From CAZFOB01 sp964520325 (GTDB lineage Bacteria; Actinomycetota; JAICYB01): a stretch of DNA of 64,000 bases. Positions 16,849 through 25,281 of this stretch are shown piece by piece. Made by a program: the position numbers and the translations under genes. The notes under the pieces were generated by a model. That model had not been told where the DNA came from, did not search any database, and saw nothing but the letters and a program-made list of their open reading frames with translations. Each line of letters starts with the position of its first letter. The first letter of the stretch is position 1. Where the stretch lies: positions 70,701-134,700 of the forward strand of contig CAZFOB010000010.1 of assembly GCA_964520325.1 (NCBI GenBank), written 5' to 3'.

Positions 16849-18672
16849 TCACCACATCAGCCGGTCGACGGCGATCGCTGAGAAAAGCAGCGCCAGGTAG
16901 GTGATCGAGTACTTGAACAAACCGAAGGCCCGTTGCCCGCTCGGATCGCCGCGAAGCTGCACGGCGCGATAGAGGAAACCGATCCCAAGAGCCACCGCAA
17001 CAACGGCGTAAAGCGCGCCGAGACCTCCTACCGGCGAGAGCACAAGCGTCGAGGCGACCAGCACGATCGTGTAGAGAAGGATCTGCCGCGTCGTCGAACG
17101 ATCCCCCCGGACGACGGGCATCATCGGGACGCCGGCCGCTTTGTATTCGTCGCGGTAGCGCATCGCCAGCGCCCAGAAGTGTGGTGGCGTCCACAGGAAC
17201 ACGATCGCGAACATCACCCACGCAGGAGCTTCGACGGTGTTCGTGACGGCGGCCCAACCGATGAGCACGGGTGCCGCGCCGGCCGCACCGCCGATGACGA
17301 TGTTCTGGGGTGTCGATCGCTTGAGCAGCACCGTGTACACGATCACGTAGAACGCGATGGCGGCACCGGCAAGTAGCGCACTCAGCAGATTCACGATGAG
17401 CCACAGCCAGACAAACCCGATGCCGCCGACCACGAACGCAAAGACCAGCGCGCGCCACGGTGCGACCGAATGCGCGGGCAACGGACGCGAACGCGTCCGC
17501 TTCATCATCTCGTCGATGTCACGTTCGAGGTACTGGTTGAACGCATTGGCCGAGCCGGCCGTCAGCATGCCGCCGATGAGCGTTGCCGAGATCAACCACA
17601 ACGAGGGAAGGCCGCGCTGGGCAAGCACCATCGCAGGAACCGTCGTGACCAGGAGCAACGTGATGATGCGCGGCTTCGTCAGCGCGACGTACGCGCTGAC
17701 ACTCTCGAACGCACCGCGATTGACCCTGCCTCGCCCAGAAGATGGAGCCACCTCAAGATCCTGCGCAAGGTCTTGCGCTGCGCGCCCCTTGCGCGCGAAA
17801 ACCGCGAGGGCGACGAAGGCGCTCCACGTGATCGGCGCGAGTGAGGCGTGCGCGACAACGGCCGCAGGCTGCAACTGCGACCAGACGTTGGCTGCACCAA
17901 CAACCACCTGCGCCAGATACAGCGATGCGCCGCCGAGAGCGAACAACCGCACTGCTCTGCGCGCGTCTTTGCGAGCGCGCATGGCGAGACCGAGAAGATG
18001 TCCGGCGACGAGCAGCGCCAGCAGGCGATGGGCGAATTGCAGGGCCGAGCCACCGCCGGTCAAAGCTGGGAGCGCCGTGCCGTCCATCAGTGGCCAATCG
18101 GGGAATGCGAGCCCGGCTCCCTTCTCGCGGACGTAGGCGCCGACGACGAGCAGCGGCGCAAGGCCCACGAGGGCGCCGTAGGCAGCTCGCGTGATGCGGG
18201 CCTGCGGATCCTCGGCCTCGCGACGTCCGAGCATGAACGTCGACGCGGCCAGCGTCGTCGTGACCGCGACGAGGGCCAGCGCAGTTATCAGATGTGCCGT
18301 CACCAGTGCGGCGTGCAAGCCCGACGTCACCACCTGGCGGCCGAGAAGCGCCTGCGCGAAGACGATCGCGAGTCCGGCCGAGCTGAGCTTGAAGAAGAAC
18401 GGTTCGTCCCGCACACCGCGGCGCGCAGCGATGACCAGCGCGACGAGGAGAACGACAACAAGTCCGGCCAGCGCGCGATGCGAGTACTCGATCAGCGCGT
18501 GGTATTCGAGAGGTGCGACCCAGCCCCCTTGGCACTTCGGCCATTCGTCCAGACAGCCGAGCCCCGAGCCGGTCGCACGGACGAGCGCCCCCACAGTCGT
18601 GAGAACGAGCGTCGTGCACGCCGTGACGACGGCGAGGCTGCGGAAGCGAGAAAGAGAGGTCGGGGTGGCCAT
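16849..18672 (-). CDS. ctaAB: Haem A synthase - protohaem IX farnesyltransferase fusion (CtaA-CtaB)
   Basis: Fusion of 607 residues. The N-terminal half (about 1-310) is CtaA: GALVRATGSGLGC, the Cys pair CLDEWPKC, and helix histidines in EYSHRALAG, TAHLITAL, FAHRLLAL and AHASLAP. The C-terminal half (about 325-607) is CtaB, a UbiA-type prenyltransferase: LTKPRIITLLLVTT, NAFNQYLERDIDEMMKRT (first Asp-rich motif) and YRDEYKAAGVPMMP. CtaB farnesylates haem b to haem O; CtaA oxidises it to haem A for aa3-type oxidases. ATG 18672 is preferred over an upstream start. Divergent from the polyprenyl synthase, 62 bases away. Confidence 0.93.
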   Translation of the reverse strand: MATPTSLSRFRSLAVVTACTTLVLTTVGALVRATGSGLGCLDEWPKCQGGWVAPLEYHALIEYSHRALAGLVVVLLVALVIAARRGVRDEPFFFKLSSAGLAIVFAQALLGRQVVTSGLHAALVTAHLITALALVAVTTTLAASTFMLGRREAEDPQARITRAAYGALVGLAPLLVVGAYVREKGAGLAFPDWPLMDGTALPALTGGGSALQFAHRLLALLVAGHLLGLAMRARKDARRAVRLFALGGASLYLAQVVVGAANVWSQLQPAAVVAHASLAPITWSAFVALAVFARKGRAAQDLAQDLEVAPSSGRGRVNRGAFESVSAYVALTKPRIITLLLVTTVPAMVLAQRGLPSLWLISATLIGGMLTAGSANAFNQYLERDIDEMMKRTRSRPLPAHSVAPWRALVFAFVVGGIGFVWLWLIVNLLSALLAGAAIAFYVIVYTVLLKRSTPQNIVIGGAAGAAPVLIGWAAVTNTVEAPAWVMFAIVFLWTPPHFWALAMRYRDEYKAAGVPMMPVVRGDRSTTRQILLYTIVLVASTLVLSPVGGLGALYAVVAVALGIGFLYRAVQLRGDPSGQRAFGLFKYSITYLALLFSAIAVDRLMW

Positions 18673-18734
18673 GATGCGGCACGAGCCTAGCGAAGCTGGT
18701 GGCACTGGTCCGCAGGTCTGGGACACTGTGCGTC

Positions 18735-19793
18735 ATGGTCAAGGCTCCGCCGGCGATCGATCTCGCCCGTCGCGTCACCGACGAGCTGCTCGCCTACATC
18801 GACGATGAGAGGGCGACGCTCGAGCCGGAAGCCCAGCCGCTGCTCGACGAGCTCGAATCGCTCGTTGCGTCCGGCGGGAAGAGATTGCGTCCGCGCTTCG
18901 CGTATTGGGGCTTCCGCGCCGGTGGAGGTGAAGACTCCCGCGAGATCGTGCGGGTCGGCGCGGCGCTTGAGCTCCTCCACACGATGGCGCTGATCCATGA
19001 CGACGTGATGGACAGGTCGACGCTGCGACGCAACCGCGCATCGACTTTCCGAACACTGGCCGAGCTGTCGGCCGGAGTCGAGCACCGAGGGGACCCCGAG
19101 CGCTTCGGCGCGTCGGCGGCGATCCTCACGGGACTGCTCGGCTTCGTGCTGGCCGACCGCCTCTTCGGTGCGGCCGATTTCGGATCCGAAAGGAAACAAC
19201 GCGCCACCGACCGGTACGACGCGATGCGCGCGCGCGCGATCGCCGGCCAGTACCTGGACCTGCTCGCGGCCTTTCGAGGCAGGGCCGACGAAGACACAGC
19301 CAGACGGATCGGATCGCTCAAGTCTGGGAGCTATTCGGTCGCAGATCCGCTCGCCATCGGCGCCATGCTCAGCTCCGACGAGCCGCGCGTGGTCGTTGCA
19401 CTCGATCGCTACGGACACCCCCTCGGCGAGGCCTTTCAGATCCGCGACGACCTCCTCGGAACGTTCGGCGAGCTCGCTCAGACGGGCAAAGATCGCGACG
19501 GCGACATGCGCGAGGGCAAGCAGACCGTGCTCCTTGCGAAAGCGCAAAAGCTCGCGAATACCCAACAGCGTCGCGTGCTCGAGATCCACGTAGGCGATCC
19601 GCACCTCTCGCCCTCCGATGCAGATCAGGTACGCGAGGTCTTGGTCTCGACGGGGGCCCTCGAGGCAACAGAGCAGCTCGTCGATGAGCTCAGGGGTCGC
19701 GCGAAGGGCGCGCTCGATACCGACGTGCTCGACGCCGTCGCCGTCGAGGCACTCGCTGCGCTCGCCGACGAAGCAACCGTGCGCAGCGCGTGA
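18735..19793 (+). CDS. Polyprenyl diphosphate synthase
   Basis: Trans-isoprenyl diphosphate synthase, 352 residues from ATG 18735 (MVKAPPAIDLARR). The first Asp-rich motif is HDDVMDRSTLRR (residues 88-99). The second is reduced to RDDLLGTFGE, as in several bacterial GGPP and longer-chain enzymes; GGKRLRPRF is also present. Makes prenyl chains for menaquinone, carotenoids or farnesylated haem; the chain length cannot be read from the sequence. First gene of a plus-strand run overlapping the ABC ATPase by 4 bases. Confidence 0.9.
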   Translation: MVKAPPAIDLARRVTDELLAYIDDERATLEPEAQPLLDELESLVASGGKRLRPRFAYWGFRAGGGEDSREIVRVGAALELLHTMALIHDDVMDRSTLRRNRASTFRTLAELSAGVEHRGDPERFGASAAILTGLLGFVLADRLFGAADFGSERKQRATDRYDAMRARAIAGQYLDLLAAFRGRADEDTARRIGSLKSGSYSVADPLAIGAMLSSDEPRVVVALDRYGHPLGEAFQIRDDLLGTFGELAQTGKDRDGDMREGKQTVLLAKAQKLANTQQRRVLEIHVGDPHLSPSDADQVREVLVSTGALEATEQLVDELRGRAKGALDTDVLDAVAVEALAALADEATVRSA

Positions 19794-20680
19794 GCGCGAT
19801 CAGCGTTTCGGGGCTCACGAAGCGGTACGGCGACATCGTCGCCATCGACGATCTGTCTCTGCAGATCGCCGAGGGCGAGGTGGTTGCCCTACTCGGCCCC
19901 AACGGCGCAGGGAAAACCACAACCGTCGAGATCATCGAAGGACTTCGCGCACCAGACATCGGAAGCGTCGAGGTGCTCGGCTCACAGCCCTCGTCGATCG
20001 ACGTGCGCAAACGCATCGGCGTGATGCCGCAGCGGGGCGATCTCTATGCAGGGATCCGGACCGAAGAAGCACTTCGTCTCTTCGCGGCCTTCTACGACGA
20101 TTCCGAGCTGCCGGAAGACCTGATCGAGCGGCTCGATCTCGTCCGGGTCAGGAAGTCGACGTATCGCAGGCTGTCGGGCGGTGAGAAGCGGAGGCTGTCG
20201 CTCGCGATCGCTCTCGTGGGCAAGCCGTCGGTCCTCTTCCTGGACGAACCGACCGCGGAGCTCGATATCGAAGGGCGCCAAACGGTATGGGACCTCGTCG
20301 CAAGGCTGCGAACGGGCGGGACGACCGTCGTGCTCACCACGCACGAGCTCGGCGAGGCCGAGCGAGTGGCCGACCGGGTCGCGATCATGAAGAGCGGCAA
20401 GCTCGTCGCGTTCGGAACGCCAGACGAACTCGGCTCGACATCCCCGGAGGAACTCACGTTCACGGCAGCGTCGAGGGTTGACGTCGACGTGCTGTCCGGA
20501 GCCCTCGGGGCAGTCGTCACGGAGATCGCGCCCTTGACGTACCGCATCGACGGCATCGTTCCCGACCCGACGCTCGTGTCCCGCCTCACGACGTGGCTGG
20601 CCGCGCGCGGCGTGCTCGTACGGACGCTCCGCGCAGGACGGCGTTGTCTCGAGGAGATCTACCTGGAGCTCACCCGATGA
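19790..20680 (+). CDS. ABC transporter ATP-binding protein (ABC-2 / DrrA-like)
   Basis: ATPase subunit of an ABC-2 exporter, 296 residues, GTG start overlapping the previous stop (GTGA). Walker A LLGPNGAGKTTT, signature LSGGEKRRLSLA, Walker B VLFLDEPTAELD and the H-loop TTHELGEAE are intact. The C-terminal domain of about 80 residues is typical of DrrA/CcmA-like exporters. It pairs with the permease that follows (4-base overlap). The substrate is unknown. Confidence 0.9.
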   Translation: MSAISVSGLTKRYGDIVAIDDLSLQIAEGEVVALLGPNGAGKTTTVEIIEGLRAPDIGSVEVLGSQPSSIDVRKRIGVMPQRGDLYAGIRTEEALRLFAAFYDDSELPEDLIERLDLVRVRKSTYRRLSGGEKRRLSLAIALVGKPSVLFLDEPTAELDIEGRQTVWDLVARLRTGGTTVVLTTHELGEAERVADRVAIMKSGKLVAFGTPDELGSTSPEELTFTAASRVDVDVLSGALGAVVTEIAPLTYRIDGIVPDPTLVSRLTTWLAARGVLVRTLRAGRRCLEEIYLELTR

Positions 20681-21405
20681 GGATGCTCACATGCGTCGCC
20701 GCGCAGACGCGCCTCGAAGTCACACTCACGCTTCGGCGTGGTGAGAGCTTGCTCGTCACCATCGGCATCCCGGTCGGGATCCTTGCGTTCTTTTCGGTCG
20801 TCGACGTGCTCCCTCATCCCGGCCGCGCCGTCGACTTCCTGACGCCCGGCGTGCTCGCGCTGTCGGTGATCTCGAGCGCGATGACGAATCTTTCGATAGC
20901 GACCGGATTCGAACGCCACGCCGGCATGCTCCGGCGACTTGGCACCACTCCTCTCGGACGCGGCGGCCTCCTCTGCGCCAAGCTCATCGCATTGCTCGCG
21001 GTGATCGCCGTCCAGAGCGCAGCGGTGGTCGGCGTCGCGTACGCGCTTGGGTGGCGTCCCAACCCGGCGTGGGGTCAGACCATCGCCGTCATCACCGTTG
21101 GAACGGCAGCGTTTTCCGGGATCGGGTTCCTCATGGCCGGACGTCTGCGCGCCGAGACCAACCTCGCGCTCGCCAATGCGCTGTTCCTCGTCTTCCTGTT
21201 ACTCGGGGGCATCGTTGTGCCGCTGTCGCGGCTGCCCGAGCGCATCGCCGCCGTCGCGCGGATCCTTCCCGCCGAGCCGCTCGTCGGCGCCCTGCGCTCG
21301 ACGCTCATCGCACAAGGCCCGGTCGACACCGGCGCGATATTCACGCTTGGCGCGTGGGCTCTCGTGATGTGCGCCCTCGCCGTACGGACGTTTCGCTGGG
21401 ACTGA
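20677..21405 (+). CDS. ABC-2 type transporter permease
   Basis: Six-helix ABC-2 permease, 242 residues from ATG 20677 (MRMLTCVAAQTRLEVT), overlapping the ATPase stop by 4 bases. Features an N-terminal cytoplasmic segment, the helix near VTIGIPVGILAFFSVVD, and the ABC-2 signature region ending LPAEPLVGALRSTL. Together with the ATPase it forms a half-size exporter of unknown substrate. Confidence 0.88.
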   Translation: MRMLTCVAAQTRLEVTLTLRRGESLLVTIGIPVGILAFFSVVDVLPHPGRAVDFLTPGVLALSVISSAMTNLSIATGFERHAGMLRRLGTTPLGRGGLLCAKLIALLAVIAVQSAAVVGVAYALGWRPNPAWGQTIAVITVGTAAFSGIGFLMAGRLRAETNLALANALFLVFLLLGGIVVPLSRLPERIAAVARILPAEPLVGALRSTLIAQGPVDTGAIFTLGAWALVMCALAVRTFRWD

Positions 21406-21407
21406 CA

Positions 21408-21944
21408 TTGCGGGGACACCGGCGATCGAGATCGCCTCGCATGATGGTGGTAACCGTCGCGGTGACGGTCGCCTCCCTCGTCGCGATCGCGTGCGGCTCG
21501 AGCAGCTCGACGCTCGGCCCCCTGACCTTGCAGCCACCCCAGGGCTGGTACGTCACCGATCGGGAAGCCGACCAGATCAAGGTCACCAACGGAACGATCG
21601 CCGACGAGAACTCGACGGAACCGGGAACGGCGACCGCAGTGTTCGACGTATATGTCCGTTCGACCCAGACCGTCGCCGAGTTCAGGAAGGCCCTGAAGGA
21701 GAACAACGTCGATCCGTTGGAGGAACGGATCGACGTCGGCGGTTACGACGCAGTACGCGTTTCGTACCCGACGTCGTTCTTCGGTCCCAGCACGGAGGTG
21801 GTCTTCGTTCCCGAATGGGAGGTCCGCATGATCTACCGCGCCGCCTTTCCCAGTGACGAATCCGCGTACACGCGCAACCGCACGGCGTTTCGACGAGCCG
21901 TCACGTCGATCAGCTTTTCCGGTCGCCCTCCGGATCGGGCGTAG
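21408..21944 (+). CDS. Putative lipoprotein, hypothetical
   Basis: Secreted lipoprotein of unknown function, 178 residues if read from TTG 21408, which supplies a basic n-region (RGHRRSRSPR). ATG 21441 would give 167 residues but no positive charge before the hydrophobic core. The core VTVAVTVASLVAIAC ends in a lipobox-like cysteine followed by GSSSS. The mature part (LQPPQGWYVTDREADQIKV...) looks like a small beta-rich domain, with no recognised catalytic motif. It follows the ABC permease by 2 bases, and its 3' end overlaps the opposite-strand small gene by 35 bases. Confidence 0.65.
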   Translation: MRGHRRSRSPRMMVVTVAVTVASLVAIACGSSSSTLGPLTLQPPQGWYVTDREADQIKVTNGTIADENSTEPGTATAVFDVYVRSTQTVAEFRKALKENNVDPLEERIDVGGYDAVRVSYPTSFFGPSTEVVFVPEWEVRMIYRAAFPSDESAYTRNRTAFRRAVTSISFSGRPPDRA

Positions 21945-22086
21945 CGTCGCGCTGCGGATCCGGAACCTCGGTCAACCGCGTGGTGAAGCGCGCAAGCGGC
22001 CCCGTCAACAGAGCTCGCGCCGCAAACACGCCTCCGAGTGCGATGAGGGCGTAACCGAGCTGAACAAGTGTGTCGCGAAGACTCAC
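21910..22086 (-). CDS. Small single-helix membrane protein of the CcoN/CcoO-like operon
   Basis: Protein of 58 residues from GTG 22086 (VSLRDTLVQLGYALIALGG). One predicted helix (about 5-28) is followed by a charged tail rich in Pro and Asp. The GTG overlaps the CcoO-like stop by 4 bases (GTGA), which supports a real, coupled gene. Its position matches the small CcoQ/CcoS subunits of cbb3 operons, but the sequence is too short to assign a family. Confidence 0.6.
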   Translation of the reverse strand: MSLRDTLVQLGYALIALGGVFAARALLTGPLARFTTRLTEVPDPQRDATPDPEGDRKS

Positions 22087-22523
22087 TTTCGGGAGAGCAA
22101 GTACGTGGCGAGCGCCTCGAGATCTGCCGGCGAGAGGTAGGAGAGCGAACCGGCATCGCCGTGTGTTTCCATCGCCTCGGCGAGCGCGACTCCGTCGGTC
22201 GCCGCCGGGTACGTCAGATCCGGACCGATGCGCTCGAGTCCGAGCATCGACGGGGAACGGCCGGTGTACTCGCCCGGCGCGAGCGGCTTGCCGAGTGCGG
22301 CGTCGACGCTCGTCTGCCGGACGTACTGCGTGTGGCAGTACCAGCAACCCTCGCTCTTGAAGACCTTCATCCCGTGCGCTGCTTGTTCAGACAGCTCGCG
22401 AACCGGCCCGTCGAGGGAAGGGTCCGTGGCCGGGAGCGCGATCGTCGCGCCGATCGCGACGAACGAAAGCAGGACAACACCGGCGAGAAGAAGCCCGACC
22501 CTGCGGTCGGCCCGGATCTTCAA
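22083..22523 (-). CDS. CcoO-like membrane monohaem cytochrome c
   Basis: Cytochrome c anchored by one N-terminal helix (about 9-30), 146 residues, TTG start overlapping the CcoN-like stop (TTGA). The haem motif GCWYCHTQYVR (C60, C63, H64) closely matches the CcoO signature of cbb3 oxidases, and IGPDL is also present. The stretch that normally supplies the axial methionine (S-x-M-P-x-Y) reads AGSLSYLS here. The sixth ligand is therefore unclear; the nearest methionines are in SPSML and AEAMETHG. Partner of the degenerate CcoN-like protein. Confidence 0.8.
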   Translation of the reverse strand: MKIRADRRVGLLLAGVVLLSFVAIGATIALPATDPSLDGPVRELSEQAAHGMKVFKSEGCWYCHTQYVRQTSVDAALGKPLAPGEYTGRSPSMLGLERIGPDLTYPAATDGVALAEAMETHGDAGSLSYLSPADLEALATYLLSRK

Positions 22524-23920
22524 CGCGTGGCTCCGAGCAACGCCGCGGCGGGTGCCTCCCGGATCGACTGGTCGATGTATGGACCGGAGCGCGACGTCTT
22601 GACCGCGTTGTAGGCGAGGACGTACTGCGCCACAGCCACGACCCCAAAGGCGGCTGCGGTGAGCGCACGCAAAAGCCCGACGATGCCCGGGATCTCACCG
22701 ATCCCGGCGCCGCCTGCCGAAACCGCCGACTGGGCGGCCCCGGTCGCAAGGAGCAGAACGACGCCCGCGAGCACGCCGATGCTCGTCGACCAGAAATGGA
22801 ATGAAGCCGCCGGAGCTGAGTACCAGTCGCGCCCGACCATCAGTGGATAGATGTGATAGATGAACGCGAAACCGAAGGACGTGAAGACCCCGAAGAGTGC
22901 GAGATGCCGCAGGCCCGATTGCCACGCGGTCAATCCGACGTAGCGATTCACCGAGGGCACGGCGGTCAGCACGACCAACGCAACCCACGCCACGAGCAAC
23001 CCGAGCCCCCACGCAGCAAAACGCAGCGCGAACGATCGCGATGCGACGTGCCAGCGCTCCGTGCCGGTGGCGAAGAGATTTGCTGCACTCGTCAGCGCTG
23101 GGATGAGCAGCACGAGCGTCATTGCAACGGCGAGCGAGTCCAAGAAATCGGGCGCAGGTCCTTTCAGGTAGAAGCGCTGTCCCGTCCAGCCCCCGGCGAA
23201 CATCAAGCTCCAGAAAGCTGTTCGGGCCATCGGGGCCGAGTACAGAGCATTGCCTGTTTCCAGGGGGACGACGTAGTGCGCGATGCCGAGCGCGACCGGG
23301 AGCAACCAAAGCATCTCGATGCCGTTGACGTAGAAGCCGCTCACGATCGCATCGGTGACCCCCGTGAAGACCGGAAGATTTCCGATCACGAGGATCAACG
23401 GAGCCACCAGTGCGGAGCTAAGCAGGAACCAACCGGACACGTACAGCGTGCGCTCGCGACGCCGGATGACGGTGACACCGGCGTTGTACAAGACCATCAC
23501 GAGCATGAGCGTCATCCCGAGATCTGCGCCGGCCGGAAGCTCCCCAAGCGGACGCCCTTGGTTGAGGCCGAGCAGGATCGCGATCGCCCCGCCGGTGACG
23601 ATGAGGCTCCAGGTGAGGGTCGTGGCCGCGCCGAGCGGCTCGTTGTGAAGTTGCACTTCGGTGATCCTCGGGATGAGCGCAAAGATCGCGGCGAAGCCGA
23701 GCGTCGCCAGCCAGCCGAAAACGATCAGCGTATCGGCGATCCCACGCAGGCGTCCGTAGGAGAGGAACTCGAAACCGCCCTGCAGGCCCGGCAACACGAG
23801 GACGACATGGCTTGCCAGCACGAAGGTCACACCCGCGATCAGCCACGCGATGGCCCACGTCACCGACTGCCGAGCGGCGAAGTCGGGTTCGACCTGATGG
23901 GTGGTGGGGCGCGCGTCCAT
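22520..23920 (-). CDS. CcoN-like membrane protein lacking haem-copper ligands
   Basis: Twelve-helix protein of the haem-copper oxidase subunit I superfamily, closest in pattern to cbb3 CcoN; 466 residues from ATG 23920 (MDARPTTHQVEPDFAA). Landmarks align with CcoN: SYGRLR, TDAIVSGFY, HYVVPLETGNALYS, FWSLMFAGGWTG, and GLRHLALFG. At the known ligand positions the residues differ. Low-spin haem His is A62, the three CuB histidines are N199, R249 and F250, the cross-linked Tyr is G243 and the high-spin haem His is L337. Only H339 (second low-spin ligand) remains. Oxygen reduction by the usual site is therefore not expected. Followed by CcoO-like and small membrane genes. Confidence 0.8.
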   Translation of the reverse strand: MDARPTTHQVEPDFAARQSVTWAIAWLIAGVTFVLASHVVLVLPGLQGGFEFLSYGRLRGIADTLIVFGWLATLGFAAIFALIPRITEVQLHNEPLGAATTLTWSLIVTGGAIAILLGLNQGRPLGELPAGADLGMTLMLVMVLYNAGVTVIRRRERTLYVSGWFLLSSALVAPLILVIGNLPVFTGVTDAIVSGFYVNGIEMLWLLPVALGIAHYVVPLETGNALYSAPMARTAFWSLMFAGGWTGQRFYLKGPAPDFLDSLAVAMTLVLLIPALTSAANLFATGTERWHVASRSFALRFAAWGLGLLVAWVALVVLTAVPSVNRYVGLTAWQSGLRHLALFGVFTSFGFAFIYHIYPLMVGRDWYSAPAASFHFWSTSIGVLAGVVLLLATGAAQSAVSAGGAGIGEIPGIVGLLRALTAAAFGVVAVAQYVLAYNAVKTSRSGPYIDQSIREAPAAALLGATR

Positions 23921-24077
23921 TCCGGTTCTTGGGCTTGTTCTTGGGTTGGTCTTGACTATGAGAGGGAGTGCCTCCGGTAACGTGTGCGTTTGAAGCGCTG
24001 CCTTCGACCGCGCGGAGTATAGCCTGCAGCAGCCAAGCATCGTTCTCGCTCTGATCGTCGGTGGCGCGACCCTTGCC

Positions 24078-25274
24078 GTGGTCGGTTCGCTTCGACTCAG
24101 AGCCGCCGGTTTTCGCGCCATGCCGCGCTCTGTGGCGCTCATCTCTGTGGCGTCCGGACTTGCGGTCGCTTCGTTCGGCGCGTTGTTCACCTTCATCGCC
24201 CCGGAGGACCGAGTCACTACCGCGGCGCCAAGCCTCAGCCTCGATCCTGTGGACGATGATCGCGGGCCGATCTCCGAGACGGGTGCCCGGGGGCAGGCGT
24301 CGGGCGTCCGGGGGCAGGGGTCGGGCGTCCGGGGGCGGGGGTCGGGCGTCCGGGGGAAGGTCGTGTCGTCGTCGGGCGAAGCGATCGCGAACACCGACAT
24401 CGAGCTCGTGCCGCTCTTCATCGGGAAGAAGGCGAAGCGACTCCATGCGAGCACAGACTCCGACGGCGCTTTCGCCTTCAAGGACGTCGAGATCAACCCG
24501 GGCTCCCCGTACTCAGTCGACATACGCTTCGGCGGAGCACGGTTCTCATCTGAGATCCTGCGCAGCCCACGCGGGCGCGACGACCCCGTCGAGGTCGTCG
24601 TTGCGAAGACCACACGCAAGATCGACTCCCTTTCCGTGGAGGTCGAATCGCTCGCCCTCGTCGGGGACGCAACGGGAGCTCAAGCCGTCCACGCGTTCAC
24701 GGTCGTCAACGGCGGAGCGCGCGCGTACGTCGGAGCCCTGCGTCTGCCGTTCCTGAAGGGCGCGATCGCGATCCGTGAGGGAGCAGGACTCGACCGCAGG
24801 TACCTCGACATCGCTGACGCGACGCTGGTCTCGAAAGCGCCCGTTCTTCCCGGTCGTCACAACCTCACGTACACCTACGTCGTCCAGATGACGAAGAACG
24901 GCATCGCCCTCGATCGCCGTCCGACGCTGCCGACCAAGCGCTACGAGCTGCTCGTTGGAGGAAACCTCCATGTAGATCCCCACCTCGGCAGGCCAACCCT
25001 TCGCGACGACGGCGAGGTGAAGCTCGGCCCCCGAGAGGACAAGAAGGCGTACCGCCGCTTCGTCGCACGCGACCTGGACGCGGACTCGATCGTTTCGGTG
25101 CGGCTCACCGCTGGGAATGGGTCCGATCTCTTGCGCACGGCCGCCACCATCGCGGGAGCAGCTGCCGGCGCGATTGTGCTCGCGTTCGTGCTCATGCCGC
25201 TGGTGCGTCGCCGGCGCGGAAAGGCGGCCTCTCCACCCGACCCCGCGCCGCAGCCCACGCCCTCGGTGAGGTGA
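24078..25274 (+). CDS. Membrane-anchored protein with carboxypeptidase-regulatory-like domain
   Basis: Unknown protein preceding ccmA, 398 residues from GTG 24078. An N-terminal helix (about 19-41) is followed by a 7-residue tandem repeat (R-G-Q/R-A/G-S-G-V, three times, residues 71-91). Next comes a beta-sandwich segment resembling carboxypeptidase regulatory-like domains (KVVSSSGEAIANTDIEL), then a long extracytoplasmic region, a C-terminal helix and RRRRGK. The frame stays open upstream to 23994 and would add another hydrophobic segment (SIVLALIVGGATLAVVG), but only CTG codons could start it. Its stop lies 7 bases before ccmA, so a role in haem or cytochrome c assembly is possible (inference). 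Confidence 0.65.
   Translation: MVGSLRLRAAGFRAMPRSVALISVASGLAVASFGALFTFIAPEDRVTTAAPSLSLDPVDDDRGPISETGARGQASGVRGQGSGVRGRGSGVRGKVVSSSGEAIANTDIELVPLFIGKKAKRLHASTDSDGAFAFKDVEINPGSPYSVDIRFGGARFSSEILRSPRGRDDPVEVVVAKTTRKIDSLSVEVESLALVGDATGAQAVHAFTVVNGGARAYVGALRLPFLKGAIAIREGAGLDRRYLDIADATLVSKAPVLPGRHNLTYTYVVQMTKNGIALDRRPTLPTKRYELLVGGNLHVDPHLGRPTLRDDGEVKLGPREDKKAYRRFVARDLDADSIVSVRLTAGNGSDLLRTAATIAGAAAGAIVLAFVLMPLVRRRRGKAASPPDPAPQPTPSVR
24288..24350 (+). repeat. 21-bp in-frame minisatellite (3 copies)
   Basis: Three 21-bp units (24288, 24309, 24330) encode RGQASGV, RGQGSGV and RGRGSGV, and a fourth begins as RGK. The unit is extremely G-rich on the plus strand (CGGGGGC core). It sits in the linker between the first helix and the beta domain of the 24078 protein. 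Copy number may vary between strains (inference). Confidence 0.9.
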
Positions 25275-25281
25275 CGGTCAC

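Noticed and set aside
19790..21405. Assigning the ABC-2 pair to drug resistance (DrrAB) or to haem export
   Set aside because: Motifs only support a generic ABC-2 exporter; the genuine Ccm exporter genes are ccmA and ccmB at 25282-26606.
22520..23920. Calling this gene a functional cbb3 oxidase subunit I or nitric oxide reductase
   Set aside because: The CuB/FeB and haem histidine positions are replaced, so catalysis by either known mechanism is not supported.
24288..24350. G-rich repeats as a possible origin or phage attachment site
   Set aside because: The 21-bp units keep the reading frame of the surrounding gene; no integrase, tRNA or replication gene is nearby.
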